Under the pieces are notes generated by a model. It was not told where the DNA came from. It ran no database searches and was given only the letters and a program-made list of their open reading frames with translations. Both the position numbers and the translations under genes were made by a program. Below are positions 1-8,489 of a stretch of DNA of 64,000 bases, one piece after another; within the stretch, counting starts at the first letter, position 1, and each line of letters opens with the position of its first letter. The DNA comes from Limimaricola sp. G21655-S1 (GTDB taxonomy: Bacteria; Pseudomonadota; Alphaproteobacteria; Rhodobacterales; Rhodobacteraceae). The DNA is taken from the NCBI RefSeq assembly GCF_027213785.1, contig NZ_JAPWGO010000017.1:18623-82622 (forward strand). The letters are read 5' to 3'.

Positions 1-865
1 TGTCAATCACCTCTATACTGGCCCCTGTCGCGGCGGCGGCCGCCGCCACGGCGTGGCGGAACTGGTCACTATCTCTCCCAACGACATGCAGCGTGCTGGC
101 GAAGGAAGCGACCTGTTCGACATGCCGGTTGGCAGCAAGGATCTGTGCCGCCTCAGCCATGCGTGGCCCCCTGAACAAGTAGGTCTTCAGCGCCGATACC
201 AGCGCGACCTCATCCACGGTGCCTTGAGCGATCATCCGGCCGTTGGCGATGTAGCTGATCTTGTGGCAACGTTCGGCCTCATCCATGTAGTGGGTCGACA
301 CCAGAACAGTGATCGCTTGCGCAGCCAACTGGTGGATCTCGTTCCAGAACTCCCGCCGGGCCTTCGGGTCAACTCCAGCGGTCGGTTCGTCCAGCAGCAA
401 CAGGTGCGGGCGGTGCATGACGCACGCCGCCAGCGCCAGTCTTTGCTTCCATCCGCCCGAAAGTGTGCCCGCCAACTGATGTTTGCGCGAGGCGAGACCG
501 AAATCTTCGAGCGTGTCCCGTACGATCTGACGGGCAGGCCGCAAGCCATACAGTCCCGCCACGAAGCGCAGGTTCTCCTCGATGTTCAGGTCGTCATAAG
601 AGGAAAACCGCTGGGTCATGTAGCCGATCTGGCGCTTGATCGCGCCGGGAGCGGTGCGGATGTCGTGACCGAGCACACGGCCTGCGCCGCCGTCGAGGGT
701 CAGCAACCCGCAGATCATCCGCAGGGTGGTGGTCTTGCCCGACCCGTTGGGCCCGAGAAACCCGCGTATTTCACCCGTACCCACCTCGAGAGAGAGGTTG
801 TCGACCACCGTCCTGCCGTCGAAGCGCTTGGTGAGGCCGGTCACCGAGATGGCGGGTTCAATCAT
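1..865 (-). CDS. ABC transporter ATP-binding protein (ABC-2/YbhF type), C-terminus cut by window edge
   Basis: This is the ATPase subunit of an ABC exporter of the ABC-2 class. It reads without a stop for 288 codons from the ATG at 865 to the window edge, so only roughly the last 20 residues should be missing. Walker A (GPNGSGKTT) lies near residue 37, the signature (LSGGWKQRLALA) near 135, Walker B followed by DEPTAGVD near 160, and the switch histidine (VSTHYMDEAE) near 190. Its ATG overlaps the TGA of the upstream HlyD-type adaptor gene by 4 bases, which indicates translational coupling. The permease genes would be expected further left, outside the window. The substrate cannot be read from the sequence; YbhFSR-like systems export drugs or other small hydrophobic molecules (family knowledge). 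Confidence 0.93.
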   Translation of the reverse strand, partial: MIEPAISVTGLTKRFDGRTVVDNLSLEVGTGEIRGFLGPNGSGKTTTLRMICGLLTLDGGAGRVLGHDIRTAPGAIKRQIGYMTQRFSSYDDLNIEENLRFVAGLYGLRPARQIVRDTLEDFGLASRKHQLAGTLSGGWKQRLALAACVMHRPHLLLLDEPTAGVDPKARREFWNEIHQLAAQAITVLVSTHYMDEAERCHKISYIANGRMIAQGTVDEVALVSALKTYLFRGPRMAEAAQILAANRHVEQVASFASTLHVVGRDSDQFRHAVAAAAAATGASIEVID

Positions 866-1815
866 CTGCGACCATCCGGGAGCGCGACATCGACGATTTG
901 GCCAGGTTTGAACTCATCCGCCTGCGATGGAACGGCCTCGACGAGATAGACAAGCTTTTGGCGGCTTTCGAGCGAGTAGATCACCGGGGGCGTGAACTCA
1001 GCCCTGTCGGAGACAAAGACCACCCGTGCCGTGGCATCTGCGGAGCACCCATCGCAATGAACGACAAGTTCTGTCCCGACCTCGACCAGATGGAACGATG
1101 TTTCCGGGATATAAAGTCGCAGCTTGATCGCATCATCCGCAAGGAGGGACAGGATCGGAGCAGCCGGGCCGGCGATCTCGCCGGAGGTCCGGATCACATC
1201 ATGTATCGTTCCGGTGGCCGGTGCGTGCAGCACACGCTGGTCAAGCAGCCACTTTGCCATTTCCAGCGCAGCTTCAGCTTTGGCCACCAAGGCTTCGGCG
1301 GCTGCGATCTCGTGCGTGCGGGCCGGCATCCGGGCCACGATGAGATCAGCCTCGATCTCGGCGACGTGCGCCTCGGCGATCTCCAAGGCGGTGGCGGCAT
1401 CGTCGCGCTGTGTGCGTGTGGCCGCTCCCCGCGCGGCCAGATCCGCCAGCCTGTTCATCGTGCGCTTCGCTTCGGCAGCTTGGGCGCGCGCCGACGCCAA
1501 ATCCGCCTCTATGACCTTGAGTTCCTCCGGGCGACGGCCTTCCATCAAGTCTGCAAGATGACTGCGAGCCTGCGCCAGGGAAGCTTCCGCATCGGCAAGC
1601 GCAATCTCGGCATCATGCTGTTCCATGCGCACGATCTGTTCACCGGTCTCGACCCTATCCCCTCGCGTGACCGAGATATCGGCGATCTGTGCTATGGAAA
1701 CTGGTGCAACGAGGATAAAGTCGCCCTCCACATATCCGGTCGCAAACGGCGGCGGCAGGGCACAGGCAGCAAGCAAGGCCGACAAGCCCGGAATTTCGCA
1801 AGAAAACAGGCCCAT
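862..1815 (-). CDS. HlyD-family periplasmic adaptor, probable lipoprotein
   Basis: This is the membrane-fusion (adaptor) subunit of the ABC exporter encoded directly downstream. It has an N-terminal biotinyl-lipoyl-like segment, a long alpha-helical coiled-coil hairpin rich in Ala/Glu (about residues 60-190), the return lipoyl half with HAPATGTIHDV, and a beta-barrel domain ending in FKPGQIVDVAL. The frame is open further upstream, but the ATG at 1815 is preceded by GAGGAA and gives MGLFSCEIPGLSALLAAC, whose LAAC fits a lipobox. An inner-membrane-anchored lipoprotein adaptor is therefore likely (inference). Upstream starts at 1845 and 1869 are possible but give a charged N-terminus without a signal sequence. 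Confidence 0.88.
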   Translation of the reverse strand: MGLFSCEIPGLSALLAACALPPPFATGYVEGDFILVAPVSIAQIADISVTRGDRVETGEQIVRMEQHDAEIALADAEASLAQARSHLADLMEGRRPEELKVIEADLASARAQAAEAKRTMNRLADLAARGAATRTQRDDAATALEIAEAHVAEIEADLIVARMPARTHEIAAAEALVAKAEAALEMAKWLLDQRVLHAPATGTIHDVIRTSGEIAGPAAPILSLLADDAIKLRLYIPETSFHLVEVGTELVVHCDGCSADATARVVFVSDRAEFTPPVIYSLESRQKLVYLVEAVPSQADEFKPGQIVDVALPDGRR

Positions 1816-2442
1816 CTCCAGTTCCTCATCGGCCTGCATCCACACTGCGCCCTCGAAGCCAAAGGACAAAGGAAAAAGGCGTATGGGTGGGACGCTTCCT
1901 TCAGCCGACAGCTACTAAGAATAGAGCAGTCAATGAGGGATTGATCGCCTTTTGAGGATGGCTTCGACGTTTCAGAGCAGCATTCTGCTGTTCGCGGCGA
2001 ACCTGAATGCAAAATTAGGAGAGCGAGCGCCGGTGCTTCCAAAATTGGTGCACCTTTTTTACGTTCTATTCTTTGGCCGAATTATTAGATGTGCTGCCTT
2101 GGGGTTGTTAAATATTTTCTAAAGTAGCGCTATTTCAACTCCTCGTCGTTTTCTTCAAATTTCCATCTCACGCAATGAAAGTTGAGCGATCGGGTAACAG
2201 ACTGCACACGAAAGTTTGTCCCCTCTTGCCTTGGCAAACATGCCATGGGCGTTTTCAAGCACCTTGCCGCGTGAGCTCTTGAAGATTAAGATCTATTCGT
2301 GGCGCAGAGGTGTTTCGACTCGTAGTGCCGATAGGAACCAATACCCCTACGGAGGCGATTGCTCGGCATTTGCAGTACGACTTCCGAGCGGGCGCCCCGG
2401 CCCACATGACGGCACTGCCTGCCTTCAGAGAGGAAGCGCTAA
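1816..2442. other. Intergenic region with an AT-rich core, divergent promoter area
   Basis: No convincing gene is seen here. It separates the leftward exporter operon from the rightward type III PKS gene, so it must carry both promoters. Bases 2041-2160 are only about 35% G+C by hand count, far below the surrounding genes, and contain several T and A runs. A short open frame at about 2310-2516 (starting FRLVVPIGTNTP) has some protein-like character, but it overlaps the PKS start in another frame and resembles no family I know. Confidence 0.6.
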
Positions 2443-3498
2443 ATGGGTGTCGTGCTACACGGATTGGCGACAGCCCACCCCGTGTACGAGTTATCGCAAG
2501 ATCTCGTCCGGCATAGCGCCGAACGAATTTTTGGACCGCGCTTCCCGCAATTCGAACGCCTCGCTGCGAGTTTCGCCCAATCCGGCATCGAGCGCCGCTG
2601 GTCGGTCACTCCGATAGAGTGGTTCGAGGAACCGCATGGTTGGGCCGACCGCAACGCCGTCTATCTCAAGGGCGGCGAGAAGATGTTCCGCGACGCCGCC
2701 ACGGGCGCGCTCGAGCGCGCCGGCTGGCGCGCCGATGAGGTCGACACCATCGTCACCGTCTCCACCACTGGCATCGCCACACCGAGTTTCGAGGCGCGCG
2801 CGGCGGCGGCAATGGGATTTCGGGGCGATGTCACGCGGGTGCCGGTCTTCGGCCTGGGCTGCGCCGGTGGCACGGCGGGTCTCGGCATCGCCGCCGACCT
2901 CGCCCGCGCCCGCCCCGGGACGAAGGTGCTCTTAGTGGTGATCGAGGCCTGCACCCCCTCCTTTCGCTCGGACCGATTGCAGAAGGCCGACATCATCGCC
3001 ACGGTGCTGTTCGGCGACGGCGCGGCGGCGGCCTGCCTGAGCTGCGACGCCGGGGGCGGCACCGGCCCGGTGGCGATCGGGCCGGCGCATCAGCACATGT
3101 GGCCCGATACGCTGCGGATCATGGGCTGGGAGGTCGACGATGAGGGGCTGGGTGTGGTGTTCGACCGAGCCATCCCGGGCTTCGCCACTGAGCATTTCGC
3201 CGGAGCCGTCGACGGCGCGCTGGCCGCGGCGGGGCTGCGGCGCGCCGATATCGACCGCTACGTCTGCCATCCCGGCGGCGCCAAGGTGGTCATGGCAATC
3301 GAATCGGCGCTGGAGCTCGGCGAGGGCACGCTCGACGCCGAGCGTGAGGTGCTGCGCGATTTCGGCAACATGAGTGCACCAAGCGTGCTCTTCGTGCTTG
3401 ATCGTGTGCTGGCCTCCGGCACCACGGGGCGGATGCTGGCCTGCGCGCTGGGTCCGGGCTTCACCGCCGCCTTCGTCGTGCTGGACGTGGCCGCATGA
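2443..3498 (+). CDS. Type III polyketide synthase (chalcone/stilbene synthase family)
   Basis: This thiolase-fold enzyme condenses an acyl-CoA starter with malonyl-CoA units to make alkylresorcinol, pyrone or phloroglucinol-like products. The full catalytic triad is present: Cys140 in GLGCAGG, His276 in VCHPGG and Asn309 in GNMSAP. The length of 351 aa is normal for bacterial members. AGGAA sits 8 bases before the ATG. The next gene begins inside its stop codon (ATGA overlap at 3495) and is a truncated isoprenylcysteine methyltransferase-like gene. In related bacteria that partner is intact and is thought to modify the lipid product. The synthase itself looks functional; the starter and product are unknown. 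Confidence 0.93.
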   Translation: MGVVLHGLATAHPVYELSQDLVRHSAERIFGPRFPQFERLAASFAQSGIERRWSVTPIEWFEEPHGWADRNAVYLKGGEKMFRDAATGALERAGWRADEVDTIVTVSTTGIATPSFEARAAAAMGFRGDVTRVPVFGLGCAGGTAGLGIAADLARARPGTKVLLVVIEACTPSFRSDRLQKADIIATVLFGDGAAAACLSCDAGGGTGPVAIGPAHQHMWPDTLRIMGWEVDDEGLGVVFDRAIPGFATEHFAGAVDGALAAAGLRRADIDRYVCHPGGAKVVMAIESALELGEGTLDAEREVLRDFGNMSAPSVLFVLDRVLASGTTGRMLACALGPGFTAAFVVLDVAA

Positions 3499-3701
3499 GC
3501 GCAGGCGCGCTGCTGTTTCTCAGCTTCCTCGGGCTACAGCGACTGGCCGCGCTGGTCATCCCCCGGCGCAACACCACGCGGCTGATGGCGCGCGGCGCGG
3601 ATGAGCACGGCGCGGGGTACTACCCGCTGATCGTGGCTCTGCACGCAGGCTGGCTCGCGGCGATGGCGGCCTTCGGGATCGACGCGTTGACTGGTCACTG
3701 A
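3495..3701 (+). pseudogene. Truncated isoprenylcysteine carboxyl methyltransferase-like membrane protein
   Basis: The frame overlaps the PKS stop by 4 bases (ATGA) and encodes 68 residues: an N-terminal membrane segment (SAGALLFLSFLGLQRLAALV), the RRNTTRLMARGADEHGAGYYPLIVALH region and a second membrane segment ending AAFGIDA. Proteins of this family that accompany type III PKS genes are about 165-180 aa and carry the SAM-binding, catalytic part in the C-terminal half. That half is absent. The similarity stops near 3685 and unrelated sequence follows. A deletion or rearrangement of the island is the simplest reading, so the product is probably inactive. Family assignment comes from recall and context. 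Confidence 0.7.
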
Positions 3702-3889
3702 AGTAAGTCGAATGGCAGGCTTCGCTGCTTCATTGGGAAAAGCGATGGAAGAGAGGCTTCAATGGTAAAATTATGCCCTCAAACTTGGCGAGGTCTGTCC
3801 CGGGTAATGAATGGCTCAGGGTGCTGGTGAGACGCTCATGGCCGAGAAGTGTACCATCTCCGATAAGTGCGCCGCTGTTATCCAGGTCA

Positions 3890-3898
3890 TGCTATAAT
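3890..3898 (+). promoter_or_regulatory. Extended -10 promoter for the cupin gene
   Basis: TGC directly precedes a perfect TATAAT (3893-3898), which gives an extended -10 element. No good -35 is present at 16-18 bases upstream, as is common for extended -10 promoters. Transcription would start about 65 bases before the cupin ATG at 3970. Confidence 0.5.
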
Positions 3899-3969
3899 TA
3901 CCCCCTGACCGAGACCCGATGCAGGGGCACCGACTGTGATCCCAACGGGTCGTTTGGGGAGCGGATTCC

Positions 3970-4476
3970 ATGGCCATGTTGATGGACCAAGACCAAATTC
4001 TCGATGCCTACTTTCTCAAGTCCGGCATGGGCGAACTGCGGCACTCAGGAAAAACGCGCACTCACTTTCTCGCTTCCGGTGGCACGACGGGCGGTGCTTT
4101 CGCCCTGATTGATGAAACCGCGCGTCGAGGCGAGACGGTGCCGCTGCACCGGCATGCCGCCGACATCGAATCCCTCTATGTCATCGAGGGGGAGCTCTCT
4201 ATCTTTCTCGAGTGCCTTCCCTGCCGGTCGGACACCGCGGGGGCCTTTGCGCATTTCGCGCTCGGTGCAATTCATGGCTTCAGGGTGGAAAGCGAGACGG
4301 CACGTTTCTTGCTCTTGACTACGCCCCACCATGGGGAGTTCTACCGGGCCATCTCCAGAGTCCCCAATGAAGCTGAAGATCCTGATGAACCGATGGACCA
4401 GGCGGTGATCATGGCGGCATGCCGGGACTATGACGTCGAATTTGTCGGGCCGTTCCCCGCTGCTGCGACGACCTGA
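3970..4476 (+). CDS. Cupin-domain protein
   Basis: This is a single-domain cupin of 168 aa. Motif 1 is recognisable as PLHRHAADIESLYVIEGEL (metal-ligand His, His and Glu, about residues 57-76), followed by a second strand region with the conserved glycine and GAIHGF supplying a His. The C-terminal part is a short acidic tail. Such proteins bind a divalent metal and may be dioxygenases, isomerases or sensors; nothing here fixes the reaction. GGGGAGC precedes the ATG. The gene stands alone between the PKS remnant and a TerC gene. Confidence 0.8.
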   Translation: MAMLMDQDQILDAYFLKSGMGELRHSGKTRTHFLASGGTTGGAFALIDETARRGETVPLHRHAADIESLYVIEGELSIFLECLPCRSDTAGAFAHFALGAIHGFRVESETARFLLLTTPHHGEFYRAISRVPNEAEDPDEPMDQAVIMAACRDYDVEFVGPFPAAATT

Positions 4477-4878
4477 AAATCGTCATTCGCGACCACAGGC
4501 CTCACCCTTTCCCGAATGCCTTTGCCAGATGCAAACCGGAGAAGCAGCCGGTATCGGCATTTAAGACGCGAGCTACATTCCGACCAAATTCCGACGCTTA
4601 CAAGGGACACAATTGGAATGCGCAGTTGCAGATCCCGCCACACGACGCAGCGTCACGGTGGCGGGGAGCGGCACATGGCGAGTGCAACCACGGGGCGTGC
4701 TGGAATATTTCTTACCGCCTCTTGTAATCGCCTCTTGAGAGGGGGATCTATCATCGTGCGGGCCGGGCCCCTCTGACGTTGGATCTTCCACGTGATGTCG
4801 GACCGCATCGGGTGTGCCCGATGGTATTAGGGTCCAAACACCCCCGACCTCGGGTGCGGTCATGCACAAGAGGTCATC
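4477..4878. other. Intergenic region between cupin and TerC genes, no gene recognised
   Basis: Open frames here are short, lack ribosome binding sites and resemble no family. TerC/Alx genes are often preceded by a manganese (yybP-ykoY) riboswitch, but I could not match its conserved loops here. Several G/C-rich inverted segments are present, for example around 4790-4860, without a clear terminator. Confidence 0.5.
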
Positions 4879-5907
4879 GTGGACATCCTGTTTCTTCTGT
4901 TTCTCAGCCAGCCGCTCTGGATGTGGCTGGTCTTCATGGCGCTGGTCGCCGCTCTGCTGATCTTCGATCTGGGCGTGCTGCACAGCGACGATCACGAGAT
5001 CGGCGTCGCCGAAAGCCTGAAGCTCTCGGCCGTGTATATCACGTTTGGCCTCTCCTTCGCGGGCTTCATCTGGTGGCAGATAGGTGGCGAGGCGACGGCG
5101 CAATATCTCACCGCCTTCGTCGTCGAGAAAACGCTGGCGATGGACAACATCTTCGTCATCGCGCTGATCTTCGGCTTCTTCGCGATCCCGCGGCAGTATC
5201 AGCACCGGGTGCTGTTCTGGGGCATCCTCGGCGTGATCGCGCTGCGCGGCCTGATGATCGGCCTCGGCGCCACCATCGTCGCAGAGTATCACTGGGTGCT
5301 CTACATCTTCGCCGCCTTCCTGATCGTCACCGGCATCAAGATGCTGTTCGTCACGGAGGGTGATCATGACATTTCGGACAACAGGCTGCTGAAGTTCCTC
5401 AAGCGCCGCCTGCCAGTGACTGACGAACTGCACGGCCATGCCTTCACCGTGAAGCGCGCCGACCCGGCGACGGGCAAGATGAGGCGCTACGTTACGCCGC
5501 TGCTGCTGGCCTTGATGCTGATCGAAGTGGCCGATCTGGTCTTCGCGGTGGACTCGGTGCCGGCGGTGTTCACGATCACCACCGACCCCTACATCGTCTA
5601 TACTTCAAACATCTTCGCGATCCTCGGCCTGCGGGCGCTCTACTTCGCGCTGGCGGCGCTGCTGCACCGCTTCGCTTACCTGAAATACGCGCTGTCACTG
5701 CTGCTGGTGTTCATCGGCTCCAAGGTCTTCGTGGCCGAGGCCCTGGGCTGGGAGAAGTTCCCGCCGGCATGGTCGCTCGGCATCACCTTCGCGATCCTCG
5801 GTGCTGGCATGGCGTTCTCGCTGTGGAAGACCGGGCGGCAGCGGCCGGTCCATGCGGAAAAACCGACGGCTCCGGCGGTCGCGATACCGGTCACACCCGA
5901 GAGCTGA
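4879..5907 (+). CDS. TerC/Alx-family integral membrane protein
   Basis: This is a 342-residue polytopic inner-membrane protein of the TerC family, whose Alx members export manganese (family knowledge). The two diagnostic acidic membrane motifs are present: LAMDNIFV (Asp89-Asn90) and IEVADLVFAVDSVPAVF (Glu216 to Asp225). About eight or nine hydrophobic segments can be counted, with a charged cytoplasmic loop at about 160-205 in the middle. The start is a GTG with AGAGG six bases upstream. The length is typical of the Alx subgroup. It is followed by a convergent gene and is probably monocistronic. Confidence 0.92.
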   Translation: MDILFLLFLSQPLWMWLVFMALVAALLIFDLGVLHSDDHEIGVAESLKLSAVYITFGLSFAGFIWWQIGGEATAQYLTAFVVEKTLAMDNIFVIALIFGFFAIPRQYQHRVLFWGILGVIALRGLMIGLGATIVAEYHWVLYIFAAFLIVTGIKMLFVTEGDHDISDNRLLKFLKRRLPVTDELHGHAFTVKRADPATGKMRRYVTPLLLALMLIEVADLVFAVDSVPAVFTITTDPYIVYTSNIFAILGLRALYFALAALLHRFAYLKYALSLLLVFIGSKVFVAEALGWEKFPPAWSLGITFAILGAGMAFSLWKTGRQRPVHAEKPTAPAVAIPVTPES

Positions 5908-6307
5908 CTGGCCGCCGTCCGCAGACCACGTGGCAGGGAGGGCTCGGCATGGTGATGCCGGGCCCGTACGCTTCCTCTGTCAGCCCCGACGGCGATATCC
6001 GCTCAAATAGCCCCGCGTCTTGAACGACGCTTTCTTTGCAAATTTTGAGGCGATTTAACCACGAGGAGCGGCAACAGGTTTAGCGACGAGATCATGCGCG
6101 ATGCAGTCGCGCAGATCGCCAAGCGGGGTCACCCGGGCAGGGAAGGTGTCGCAACGGCTCGCGGTCAGCCTGTATTCTATTTACGCTTGAAGGAAGGAGT
6201 TCGCGAAGGGCTTGCGACTGCCGTTTGCCGCGTGGTCGCCGAAGGTCCGTTAGGGGCCGGGAGCCGACTTGGCGGAGCCATTCCCCAGAGTCGGTACAAG
6301 CGCTATT
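5908..6307. other. Region between convergent genes with one doubtful small ORF
   Basis: This lies between the TerC stop and the CNNM-family stop. An open frame at 6094-6342 (82 codons, beginning MRDAVAQIAKRGHPG) reads like a protein for its first 45 residues, but it lacks a ribosome binding site and runs into the antisense of the neighbouring gene. It may be a gene remnant; I do not recognise it. Confidence 0.4.
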
Positions 6308-7612
6308 TCAGCTTCCCGGCACAGACGAACCCTTGGGTTTAGAAACGAGCAGCTTGTCGATCCGTCGGCCATCCAGATCCACGACCTCGATGCGCCAGTC
6401 GTCAATGATGACGTGTTGCCCCACCTGAAGGAGTTCTCCCGCGCGGTCGAGGACGAGTCCGCTCACCGTCTCGTAAGAAGGGTTGTCTTCGAGCTCGATG
6501 TCGATCCTTGCCGCGAACTCGTCCACCGGCATCCAGCCCGCGACGAGCAGCGAGCCATCCTTGCGCTCCACCACCCTGGGTTCGTCCCGCTCGGTCTCGT
6601 CGAAGCCGCCGGCTATGGCGCCCAGGATGTCCATCGGCGTGATGATACCCTCGAAATGGCCATACTCGTCGTAGACCAGCAGCATGTGCGCCGGAGCGCC
6701 CTTCAGCCGTTCGATCACCTGCGTGGCCGGAAGCGCCTCGTGGATCACGGGCGCCGGCTGCGCCAAGGCGGCTGGCTCGAAGGCGCCGTCGGGCGCCGCG
6801 AGCAGATCGCGGCTGTGCAGCACACCAATGATCTCATCGGGACCGCCTTGGCGCAGCGGCAGGCGCGAGCGTCCAGAAGTCGCGAAGCGCGCGAGGATCT
6901 CCTCCCGGCTTTCCTCGGTCAGCGCGATCTCGACATCTTGGCGCGGCGTCATCAGGCCGCGCGCCGTCCGGTCGGCGACGCGCATGACCCCGGCGATCAT
7001 CTCGGTCTCGGCCTTCTCGATGACGCCCGCGCCCTCCGCCTCCGAAATCAGCATCCGGATCTCCTCGTCGCTGACCGTCGCCTCGCGCCGGCCGGACTGG
7101 CCGAGCAGCGCGAGAATGAGGCCGCCGGAGCGGTCGAGCAGCCAGACCAGCGGCAACGCACCGCGGGCCAGCAGGGCCATGGCAGGTGCAACGCGCGCGG
7201 CAATGGCCTCGGGGTTTGACAGCGCGATCCGCTTCGGGACCAGTTCGCCAATGATCAGCGACAGGTAGGTGATCACGATGACCACGAGGCCGACGCCCAC
7301 CTCCTCGGCCAGCCGCTTCGGCACGCCGATCTGCGGCAGGACAGCGGCGAGGCGCAGGCCGAGCGTCGCGCCGGAGAGCGCGCCGGAAAGGATGCCGACG
7401 AGGGTGATGCCGATCTGGACCGTGGAGAGGAACCGGCCAGGCGTTTCGGCCAACGCGAGCGCCGCCCGGGCCCCTCGGTCGCCGCGATTGGCGCGGGCCT
7501 GGAGCCGGGCGGGCCGCGAGGAGACGACGGCCAGCTCGGACATCGCCAAGACGCCGTTCAGGACGATCAGGGCCAGGATGACCGCGGCTTCGAGCAGCAT
7601 GGGGAACCTCAT
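6308..7612 (-). CDS. CNNM/CorC-type hemolysin family membrane protein (DUF21, CBS pair, CorC_HlyC)
   Basis: This 434-residue protein has the standard three-part layout. An N-terminal DUF21 membrane domain (residues 1 to about 190, with FLSTVQIGITLVGILSGA and GELVPKRIAL) is followed by two CBS domains (about 205-335, with MTPRQDVEIAL and VYDEYGHFEGIITPMDIL). A C-terminal CorC_HlyC domain (about 345-425) ends near SKPKGS. Family members are linked to magnesium or cobalt homeostasis. The frame is open upstream, but ATG 7612 (MRFPMLLEAA) or ATG 7600 directly precedes the first membrane helix; AGG lies 7 bases before the latter. It lies downstream of TauE and SecDF on the same strand, separated by a strong hairpin. 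Confidence 0.9.
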   Translation of the reverse strand: MRFPMLLEAAVILALIVLNGVLAMSELAVVSSRPARLQARANRGDRGARAALALAETPGRFLSTVQIGITLVGILSGALSGATLGLRLAAVLPQIGVPKRLAEEVGVGLVVIVITYLSLIIGELVPKRIALSNPEAIAARVAPAMALLARGALPLVWLLDRSGGLILALLGQSGRREATVSDEEIRMLISEAEGAGVIEKAETEMIAGVMRVADRTARGLMTPRQDVEIALTEESREEILARFATSGRSRLPLRQGGPDEIIGVLHSRDLLAAPDGAFEPAALAQPAPVIHEALPATQVIERLKGAPAHMLLVYDEYGHFEGIITPMDILGAIAGGFDETERDEPRVVERKDGSLLVAGWMPVDEFAARIDIELEDNPSYETVSGLVLDRAGELLQVGQHVIIDDWRIEVVDLDGRRIDKLLVSKPKGSSVPGS

Positions 7613-7619
7613 AAAGGAT

Positions 7620-7654
7620 GCGGAGCCGCCTGCTTCGGGAACAGGCGGCTCCGC
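7620..7654. terminator. Perfect 13-bp hairpin between TauE and CNNM genes
   Basis: GCGGAGCCGCCTG (7620-7632) and its exact reverse complement (7642-7654) flank a 9-base loop. It lies just after the TauE gene and 8 bases before the CNNM start in the direction of transcription. There is no long U tract, so it may act as a weak terminator or as an mRNA stabilising structure that also occludes the next start. Confidence 0.55.
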
Positions 7655-7742
7655 GGACTGGACAGCGGCACGCAGGACCGGGCCGTGGTCTGCGGCCATG
7701 CCGGCAGATCCTGCCGCAGGACCTGCCGGGGGTCGAGGCCGT

Positions 7743-8489
7743 TCAGCCCGAGAAGGCCCGAAGCACGCCCCGAACGCCAAGCGCGATGATCAGCAGGCCG
7801 ACGATCATCATCAGCGGCCGCCGCGGTGCGTAGCGCACGGCGATGGCGGCGAAGGGCGCGGCCGGCAGCCCGCCCAGCACCAGCGCCAGCGCTGTCATGC
7901 CGAACTCGGACAGGCCGAGATGACCGGCAAAGGTGACGGTGATCGCCGCGGTGACGAAGAACTCTGCCGCGTTTGACGAGCCGATCATGTGTCGGGCCGA
8001 GCCACCCGAGGCGAGCAGCGTGCTCGACACCACCGGGCCCCAGCCGCCGCCGCCCACGGCGTCGACGAAGCCGCCCGCAAGACCGAGCCGGCGCACGCCC
8101 CGGGGCGGATGGATGCCGGGAACGGCAAGGAAAGCCTTCCAAAGCACCACGCCGCCCATCAGCACGAGATAGCCAGAGACCAGCGGCGCGAGCATGTCAC
8201 CCAGCCCCGTGGCCAGCAGACTGGCGCCGGCGATACCCCCAAGCGCACCCGAGATCGCCAGGGGCCAGACCAGCTTCCAGTCGACGTTGCGCGCCAGATG
8301 ATGCGAGGTCGCGCTGACACCGGTGGTGGCGGTTTCGGCAAGATGCACCGCCGCGCTCGCCGCCGCCGGGGTGAAGCCCAGCGTCAGCAGCAGCGAAGTC
8401 GAGGTCAGTCCGTAGGCCATGCCGAGCGCACCATCGACCATCTGGGCCGCGAAGCCCACCACGACGATCTGCCAGAAGGCGTCACCCAT
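7743..8489 (-). CDS. TauE/SafE-family sulfite/anion exporter permease
   Basis: This 248-residue membrane protein has about eight helices in two repeats of the TauE/SafE (DUF81) type. Each repeat begins with a related motif: VVVGFAAQMVDGALGMAYG near the N-terminus and GLAGGFVDAVGGGGWGPV after the central loop. Such proteins export sulfite, sulfoacetate or related organosulfonates; the substrate is not readable here. The start at 8489 overlaps the SecDF stop by 8 bases, so it is co-transcribed and probably translationally coupled with secDF. Confidence 0.9.
   Translation of the reverse strand: MGDAFWQIVVVGFAAQMVDGALGMAYGLTSTSLLLTLGFTPAAASAAVHLAETATTGVSATSHHLARNVDWKLVWPLAISGALGGIAGASLLATGLGDMLAPLVSGYLVLMGGVVLWKAFLAVPGIHPPRGVRRLGLAGGFVDAVGGGGWGPVVSSTLLASGGSARHMIGSSNAAEFFVTAAITVTFAGHLGLSEFGMTALALVLGGLPAAPFAAIAVRYAPRRPLMMIVGLLIIALGVRGVLRAFSG

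Noticed and set aside
4600..4878. Possible yybP-ykoY manganese riboswitch before the TerC gene
   Set aside because: The conserved loops of the motif could not be matched; only scattered GGGGAG strings are present.
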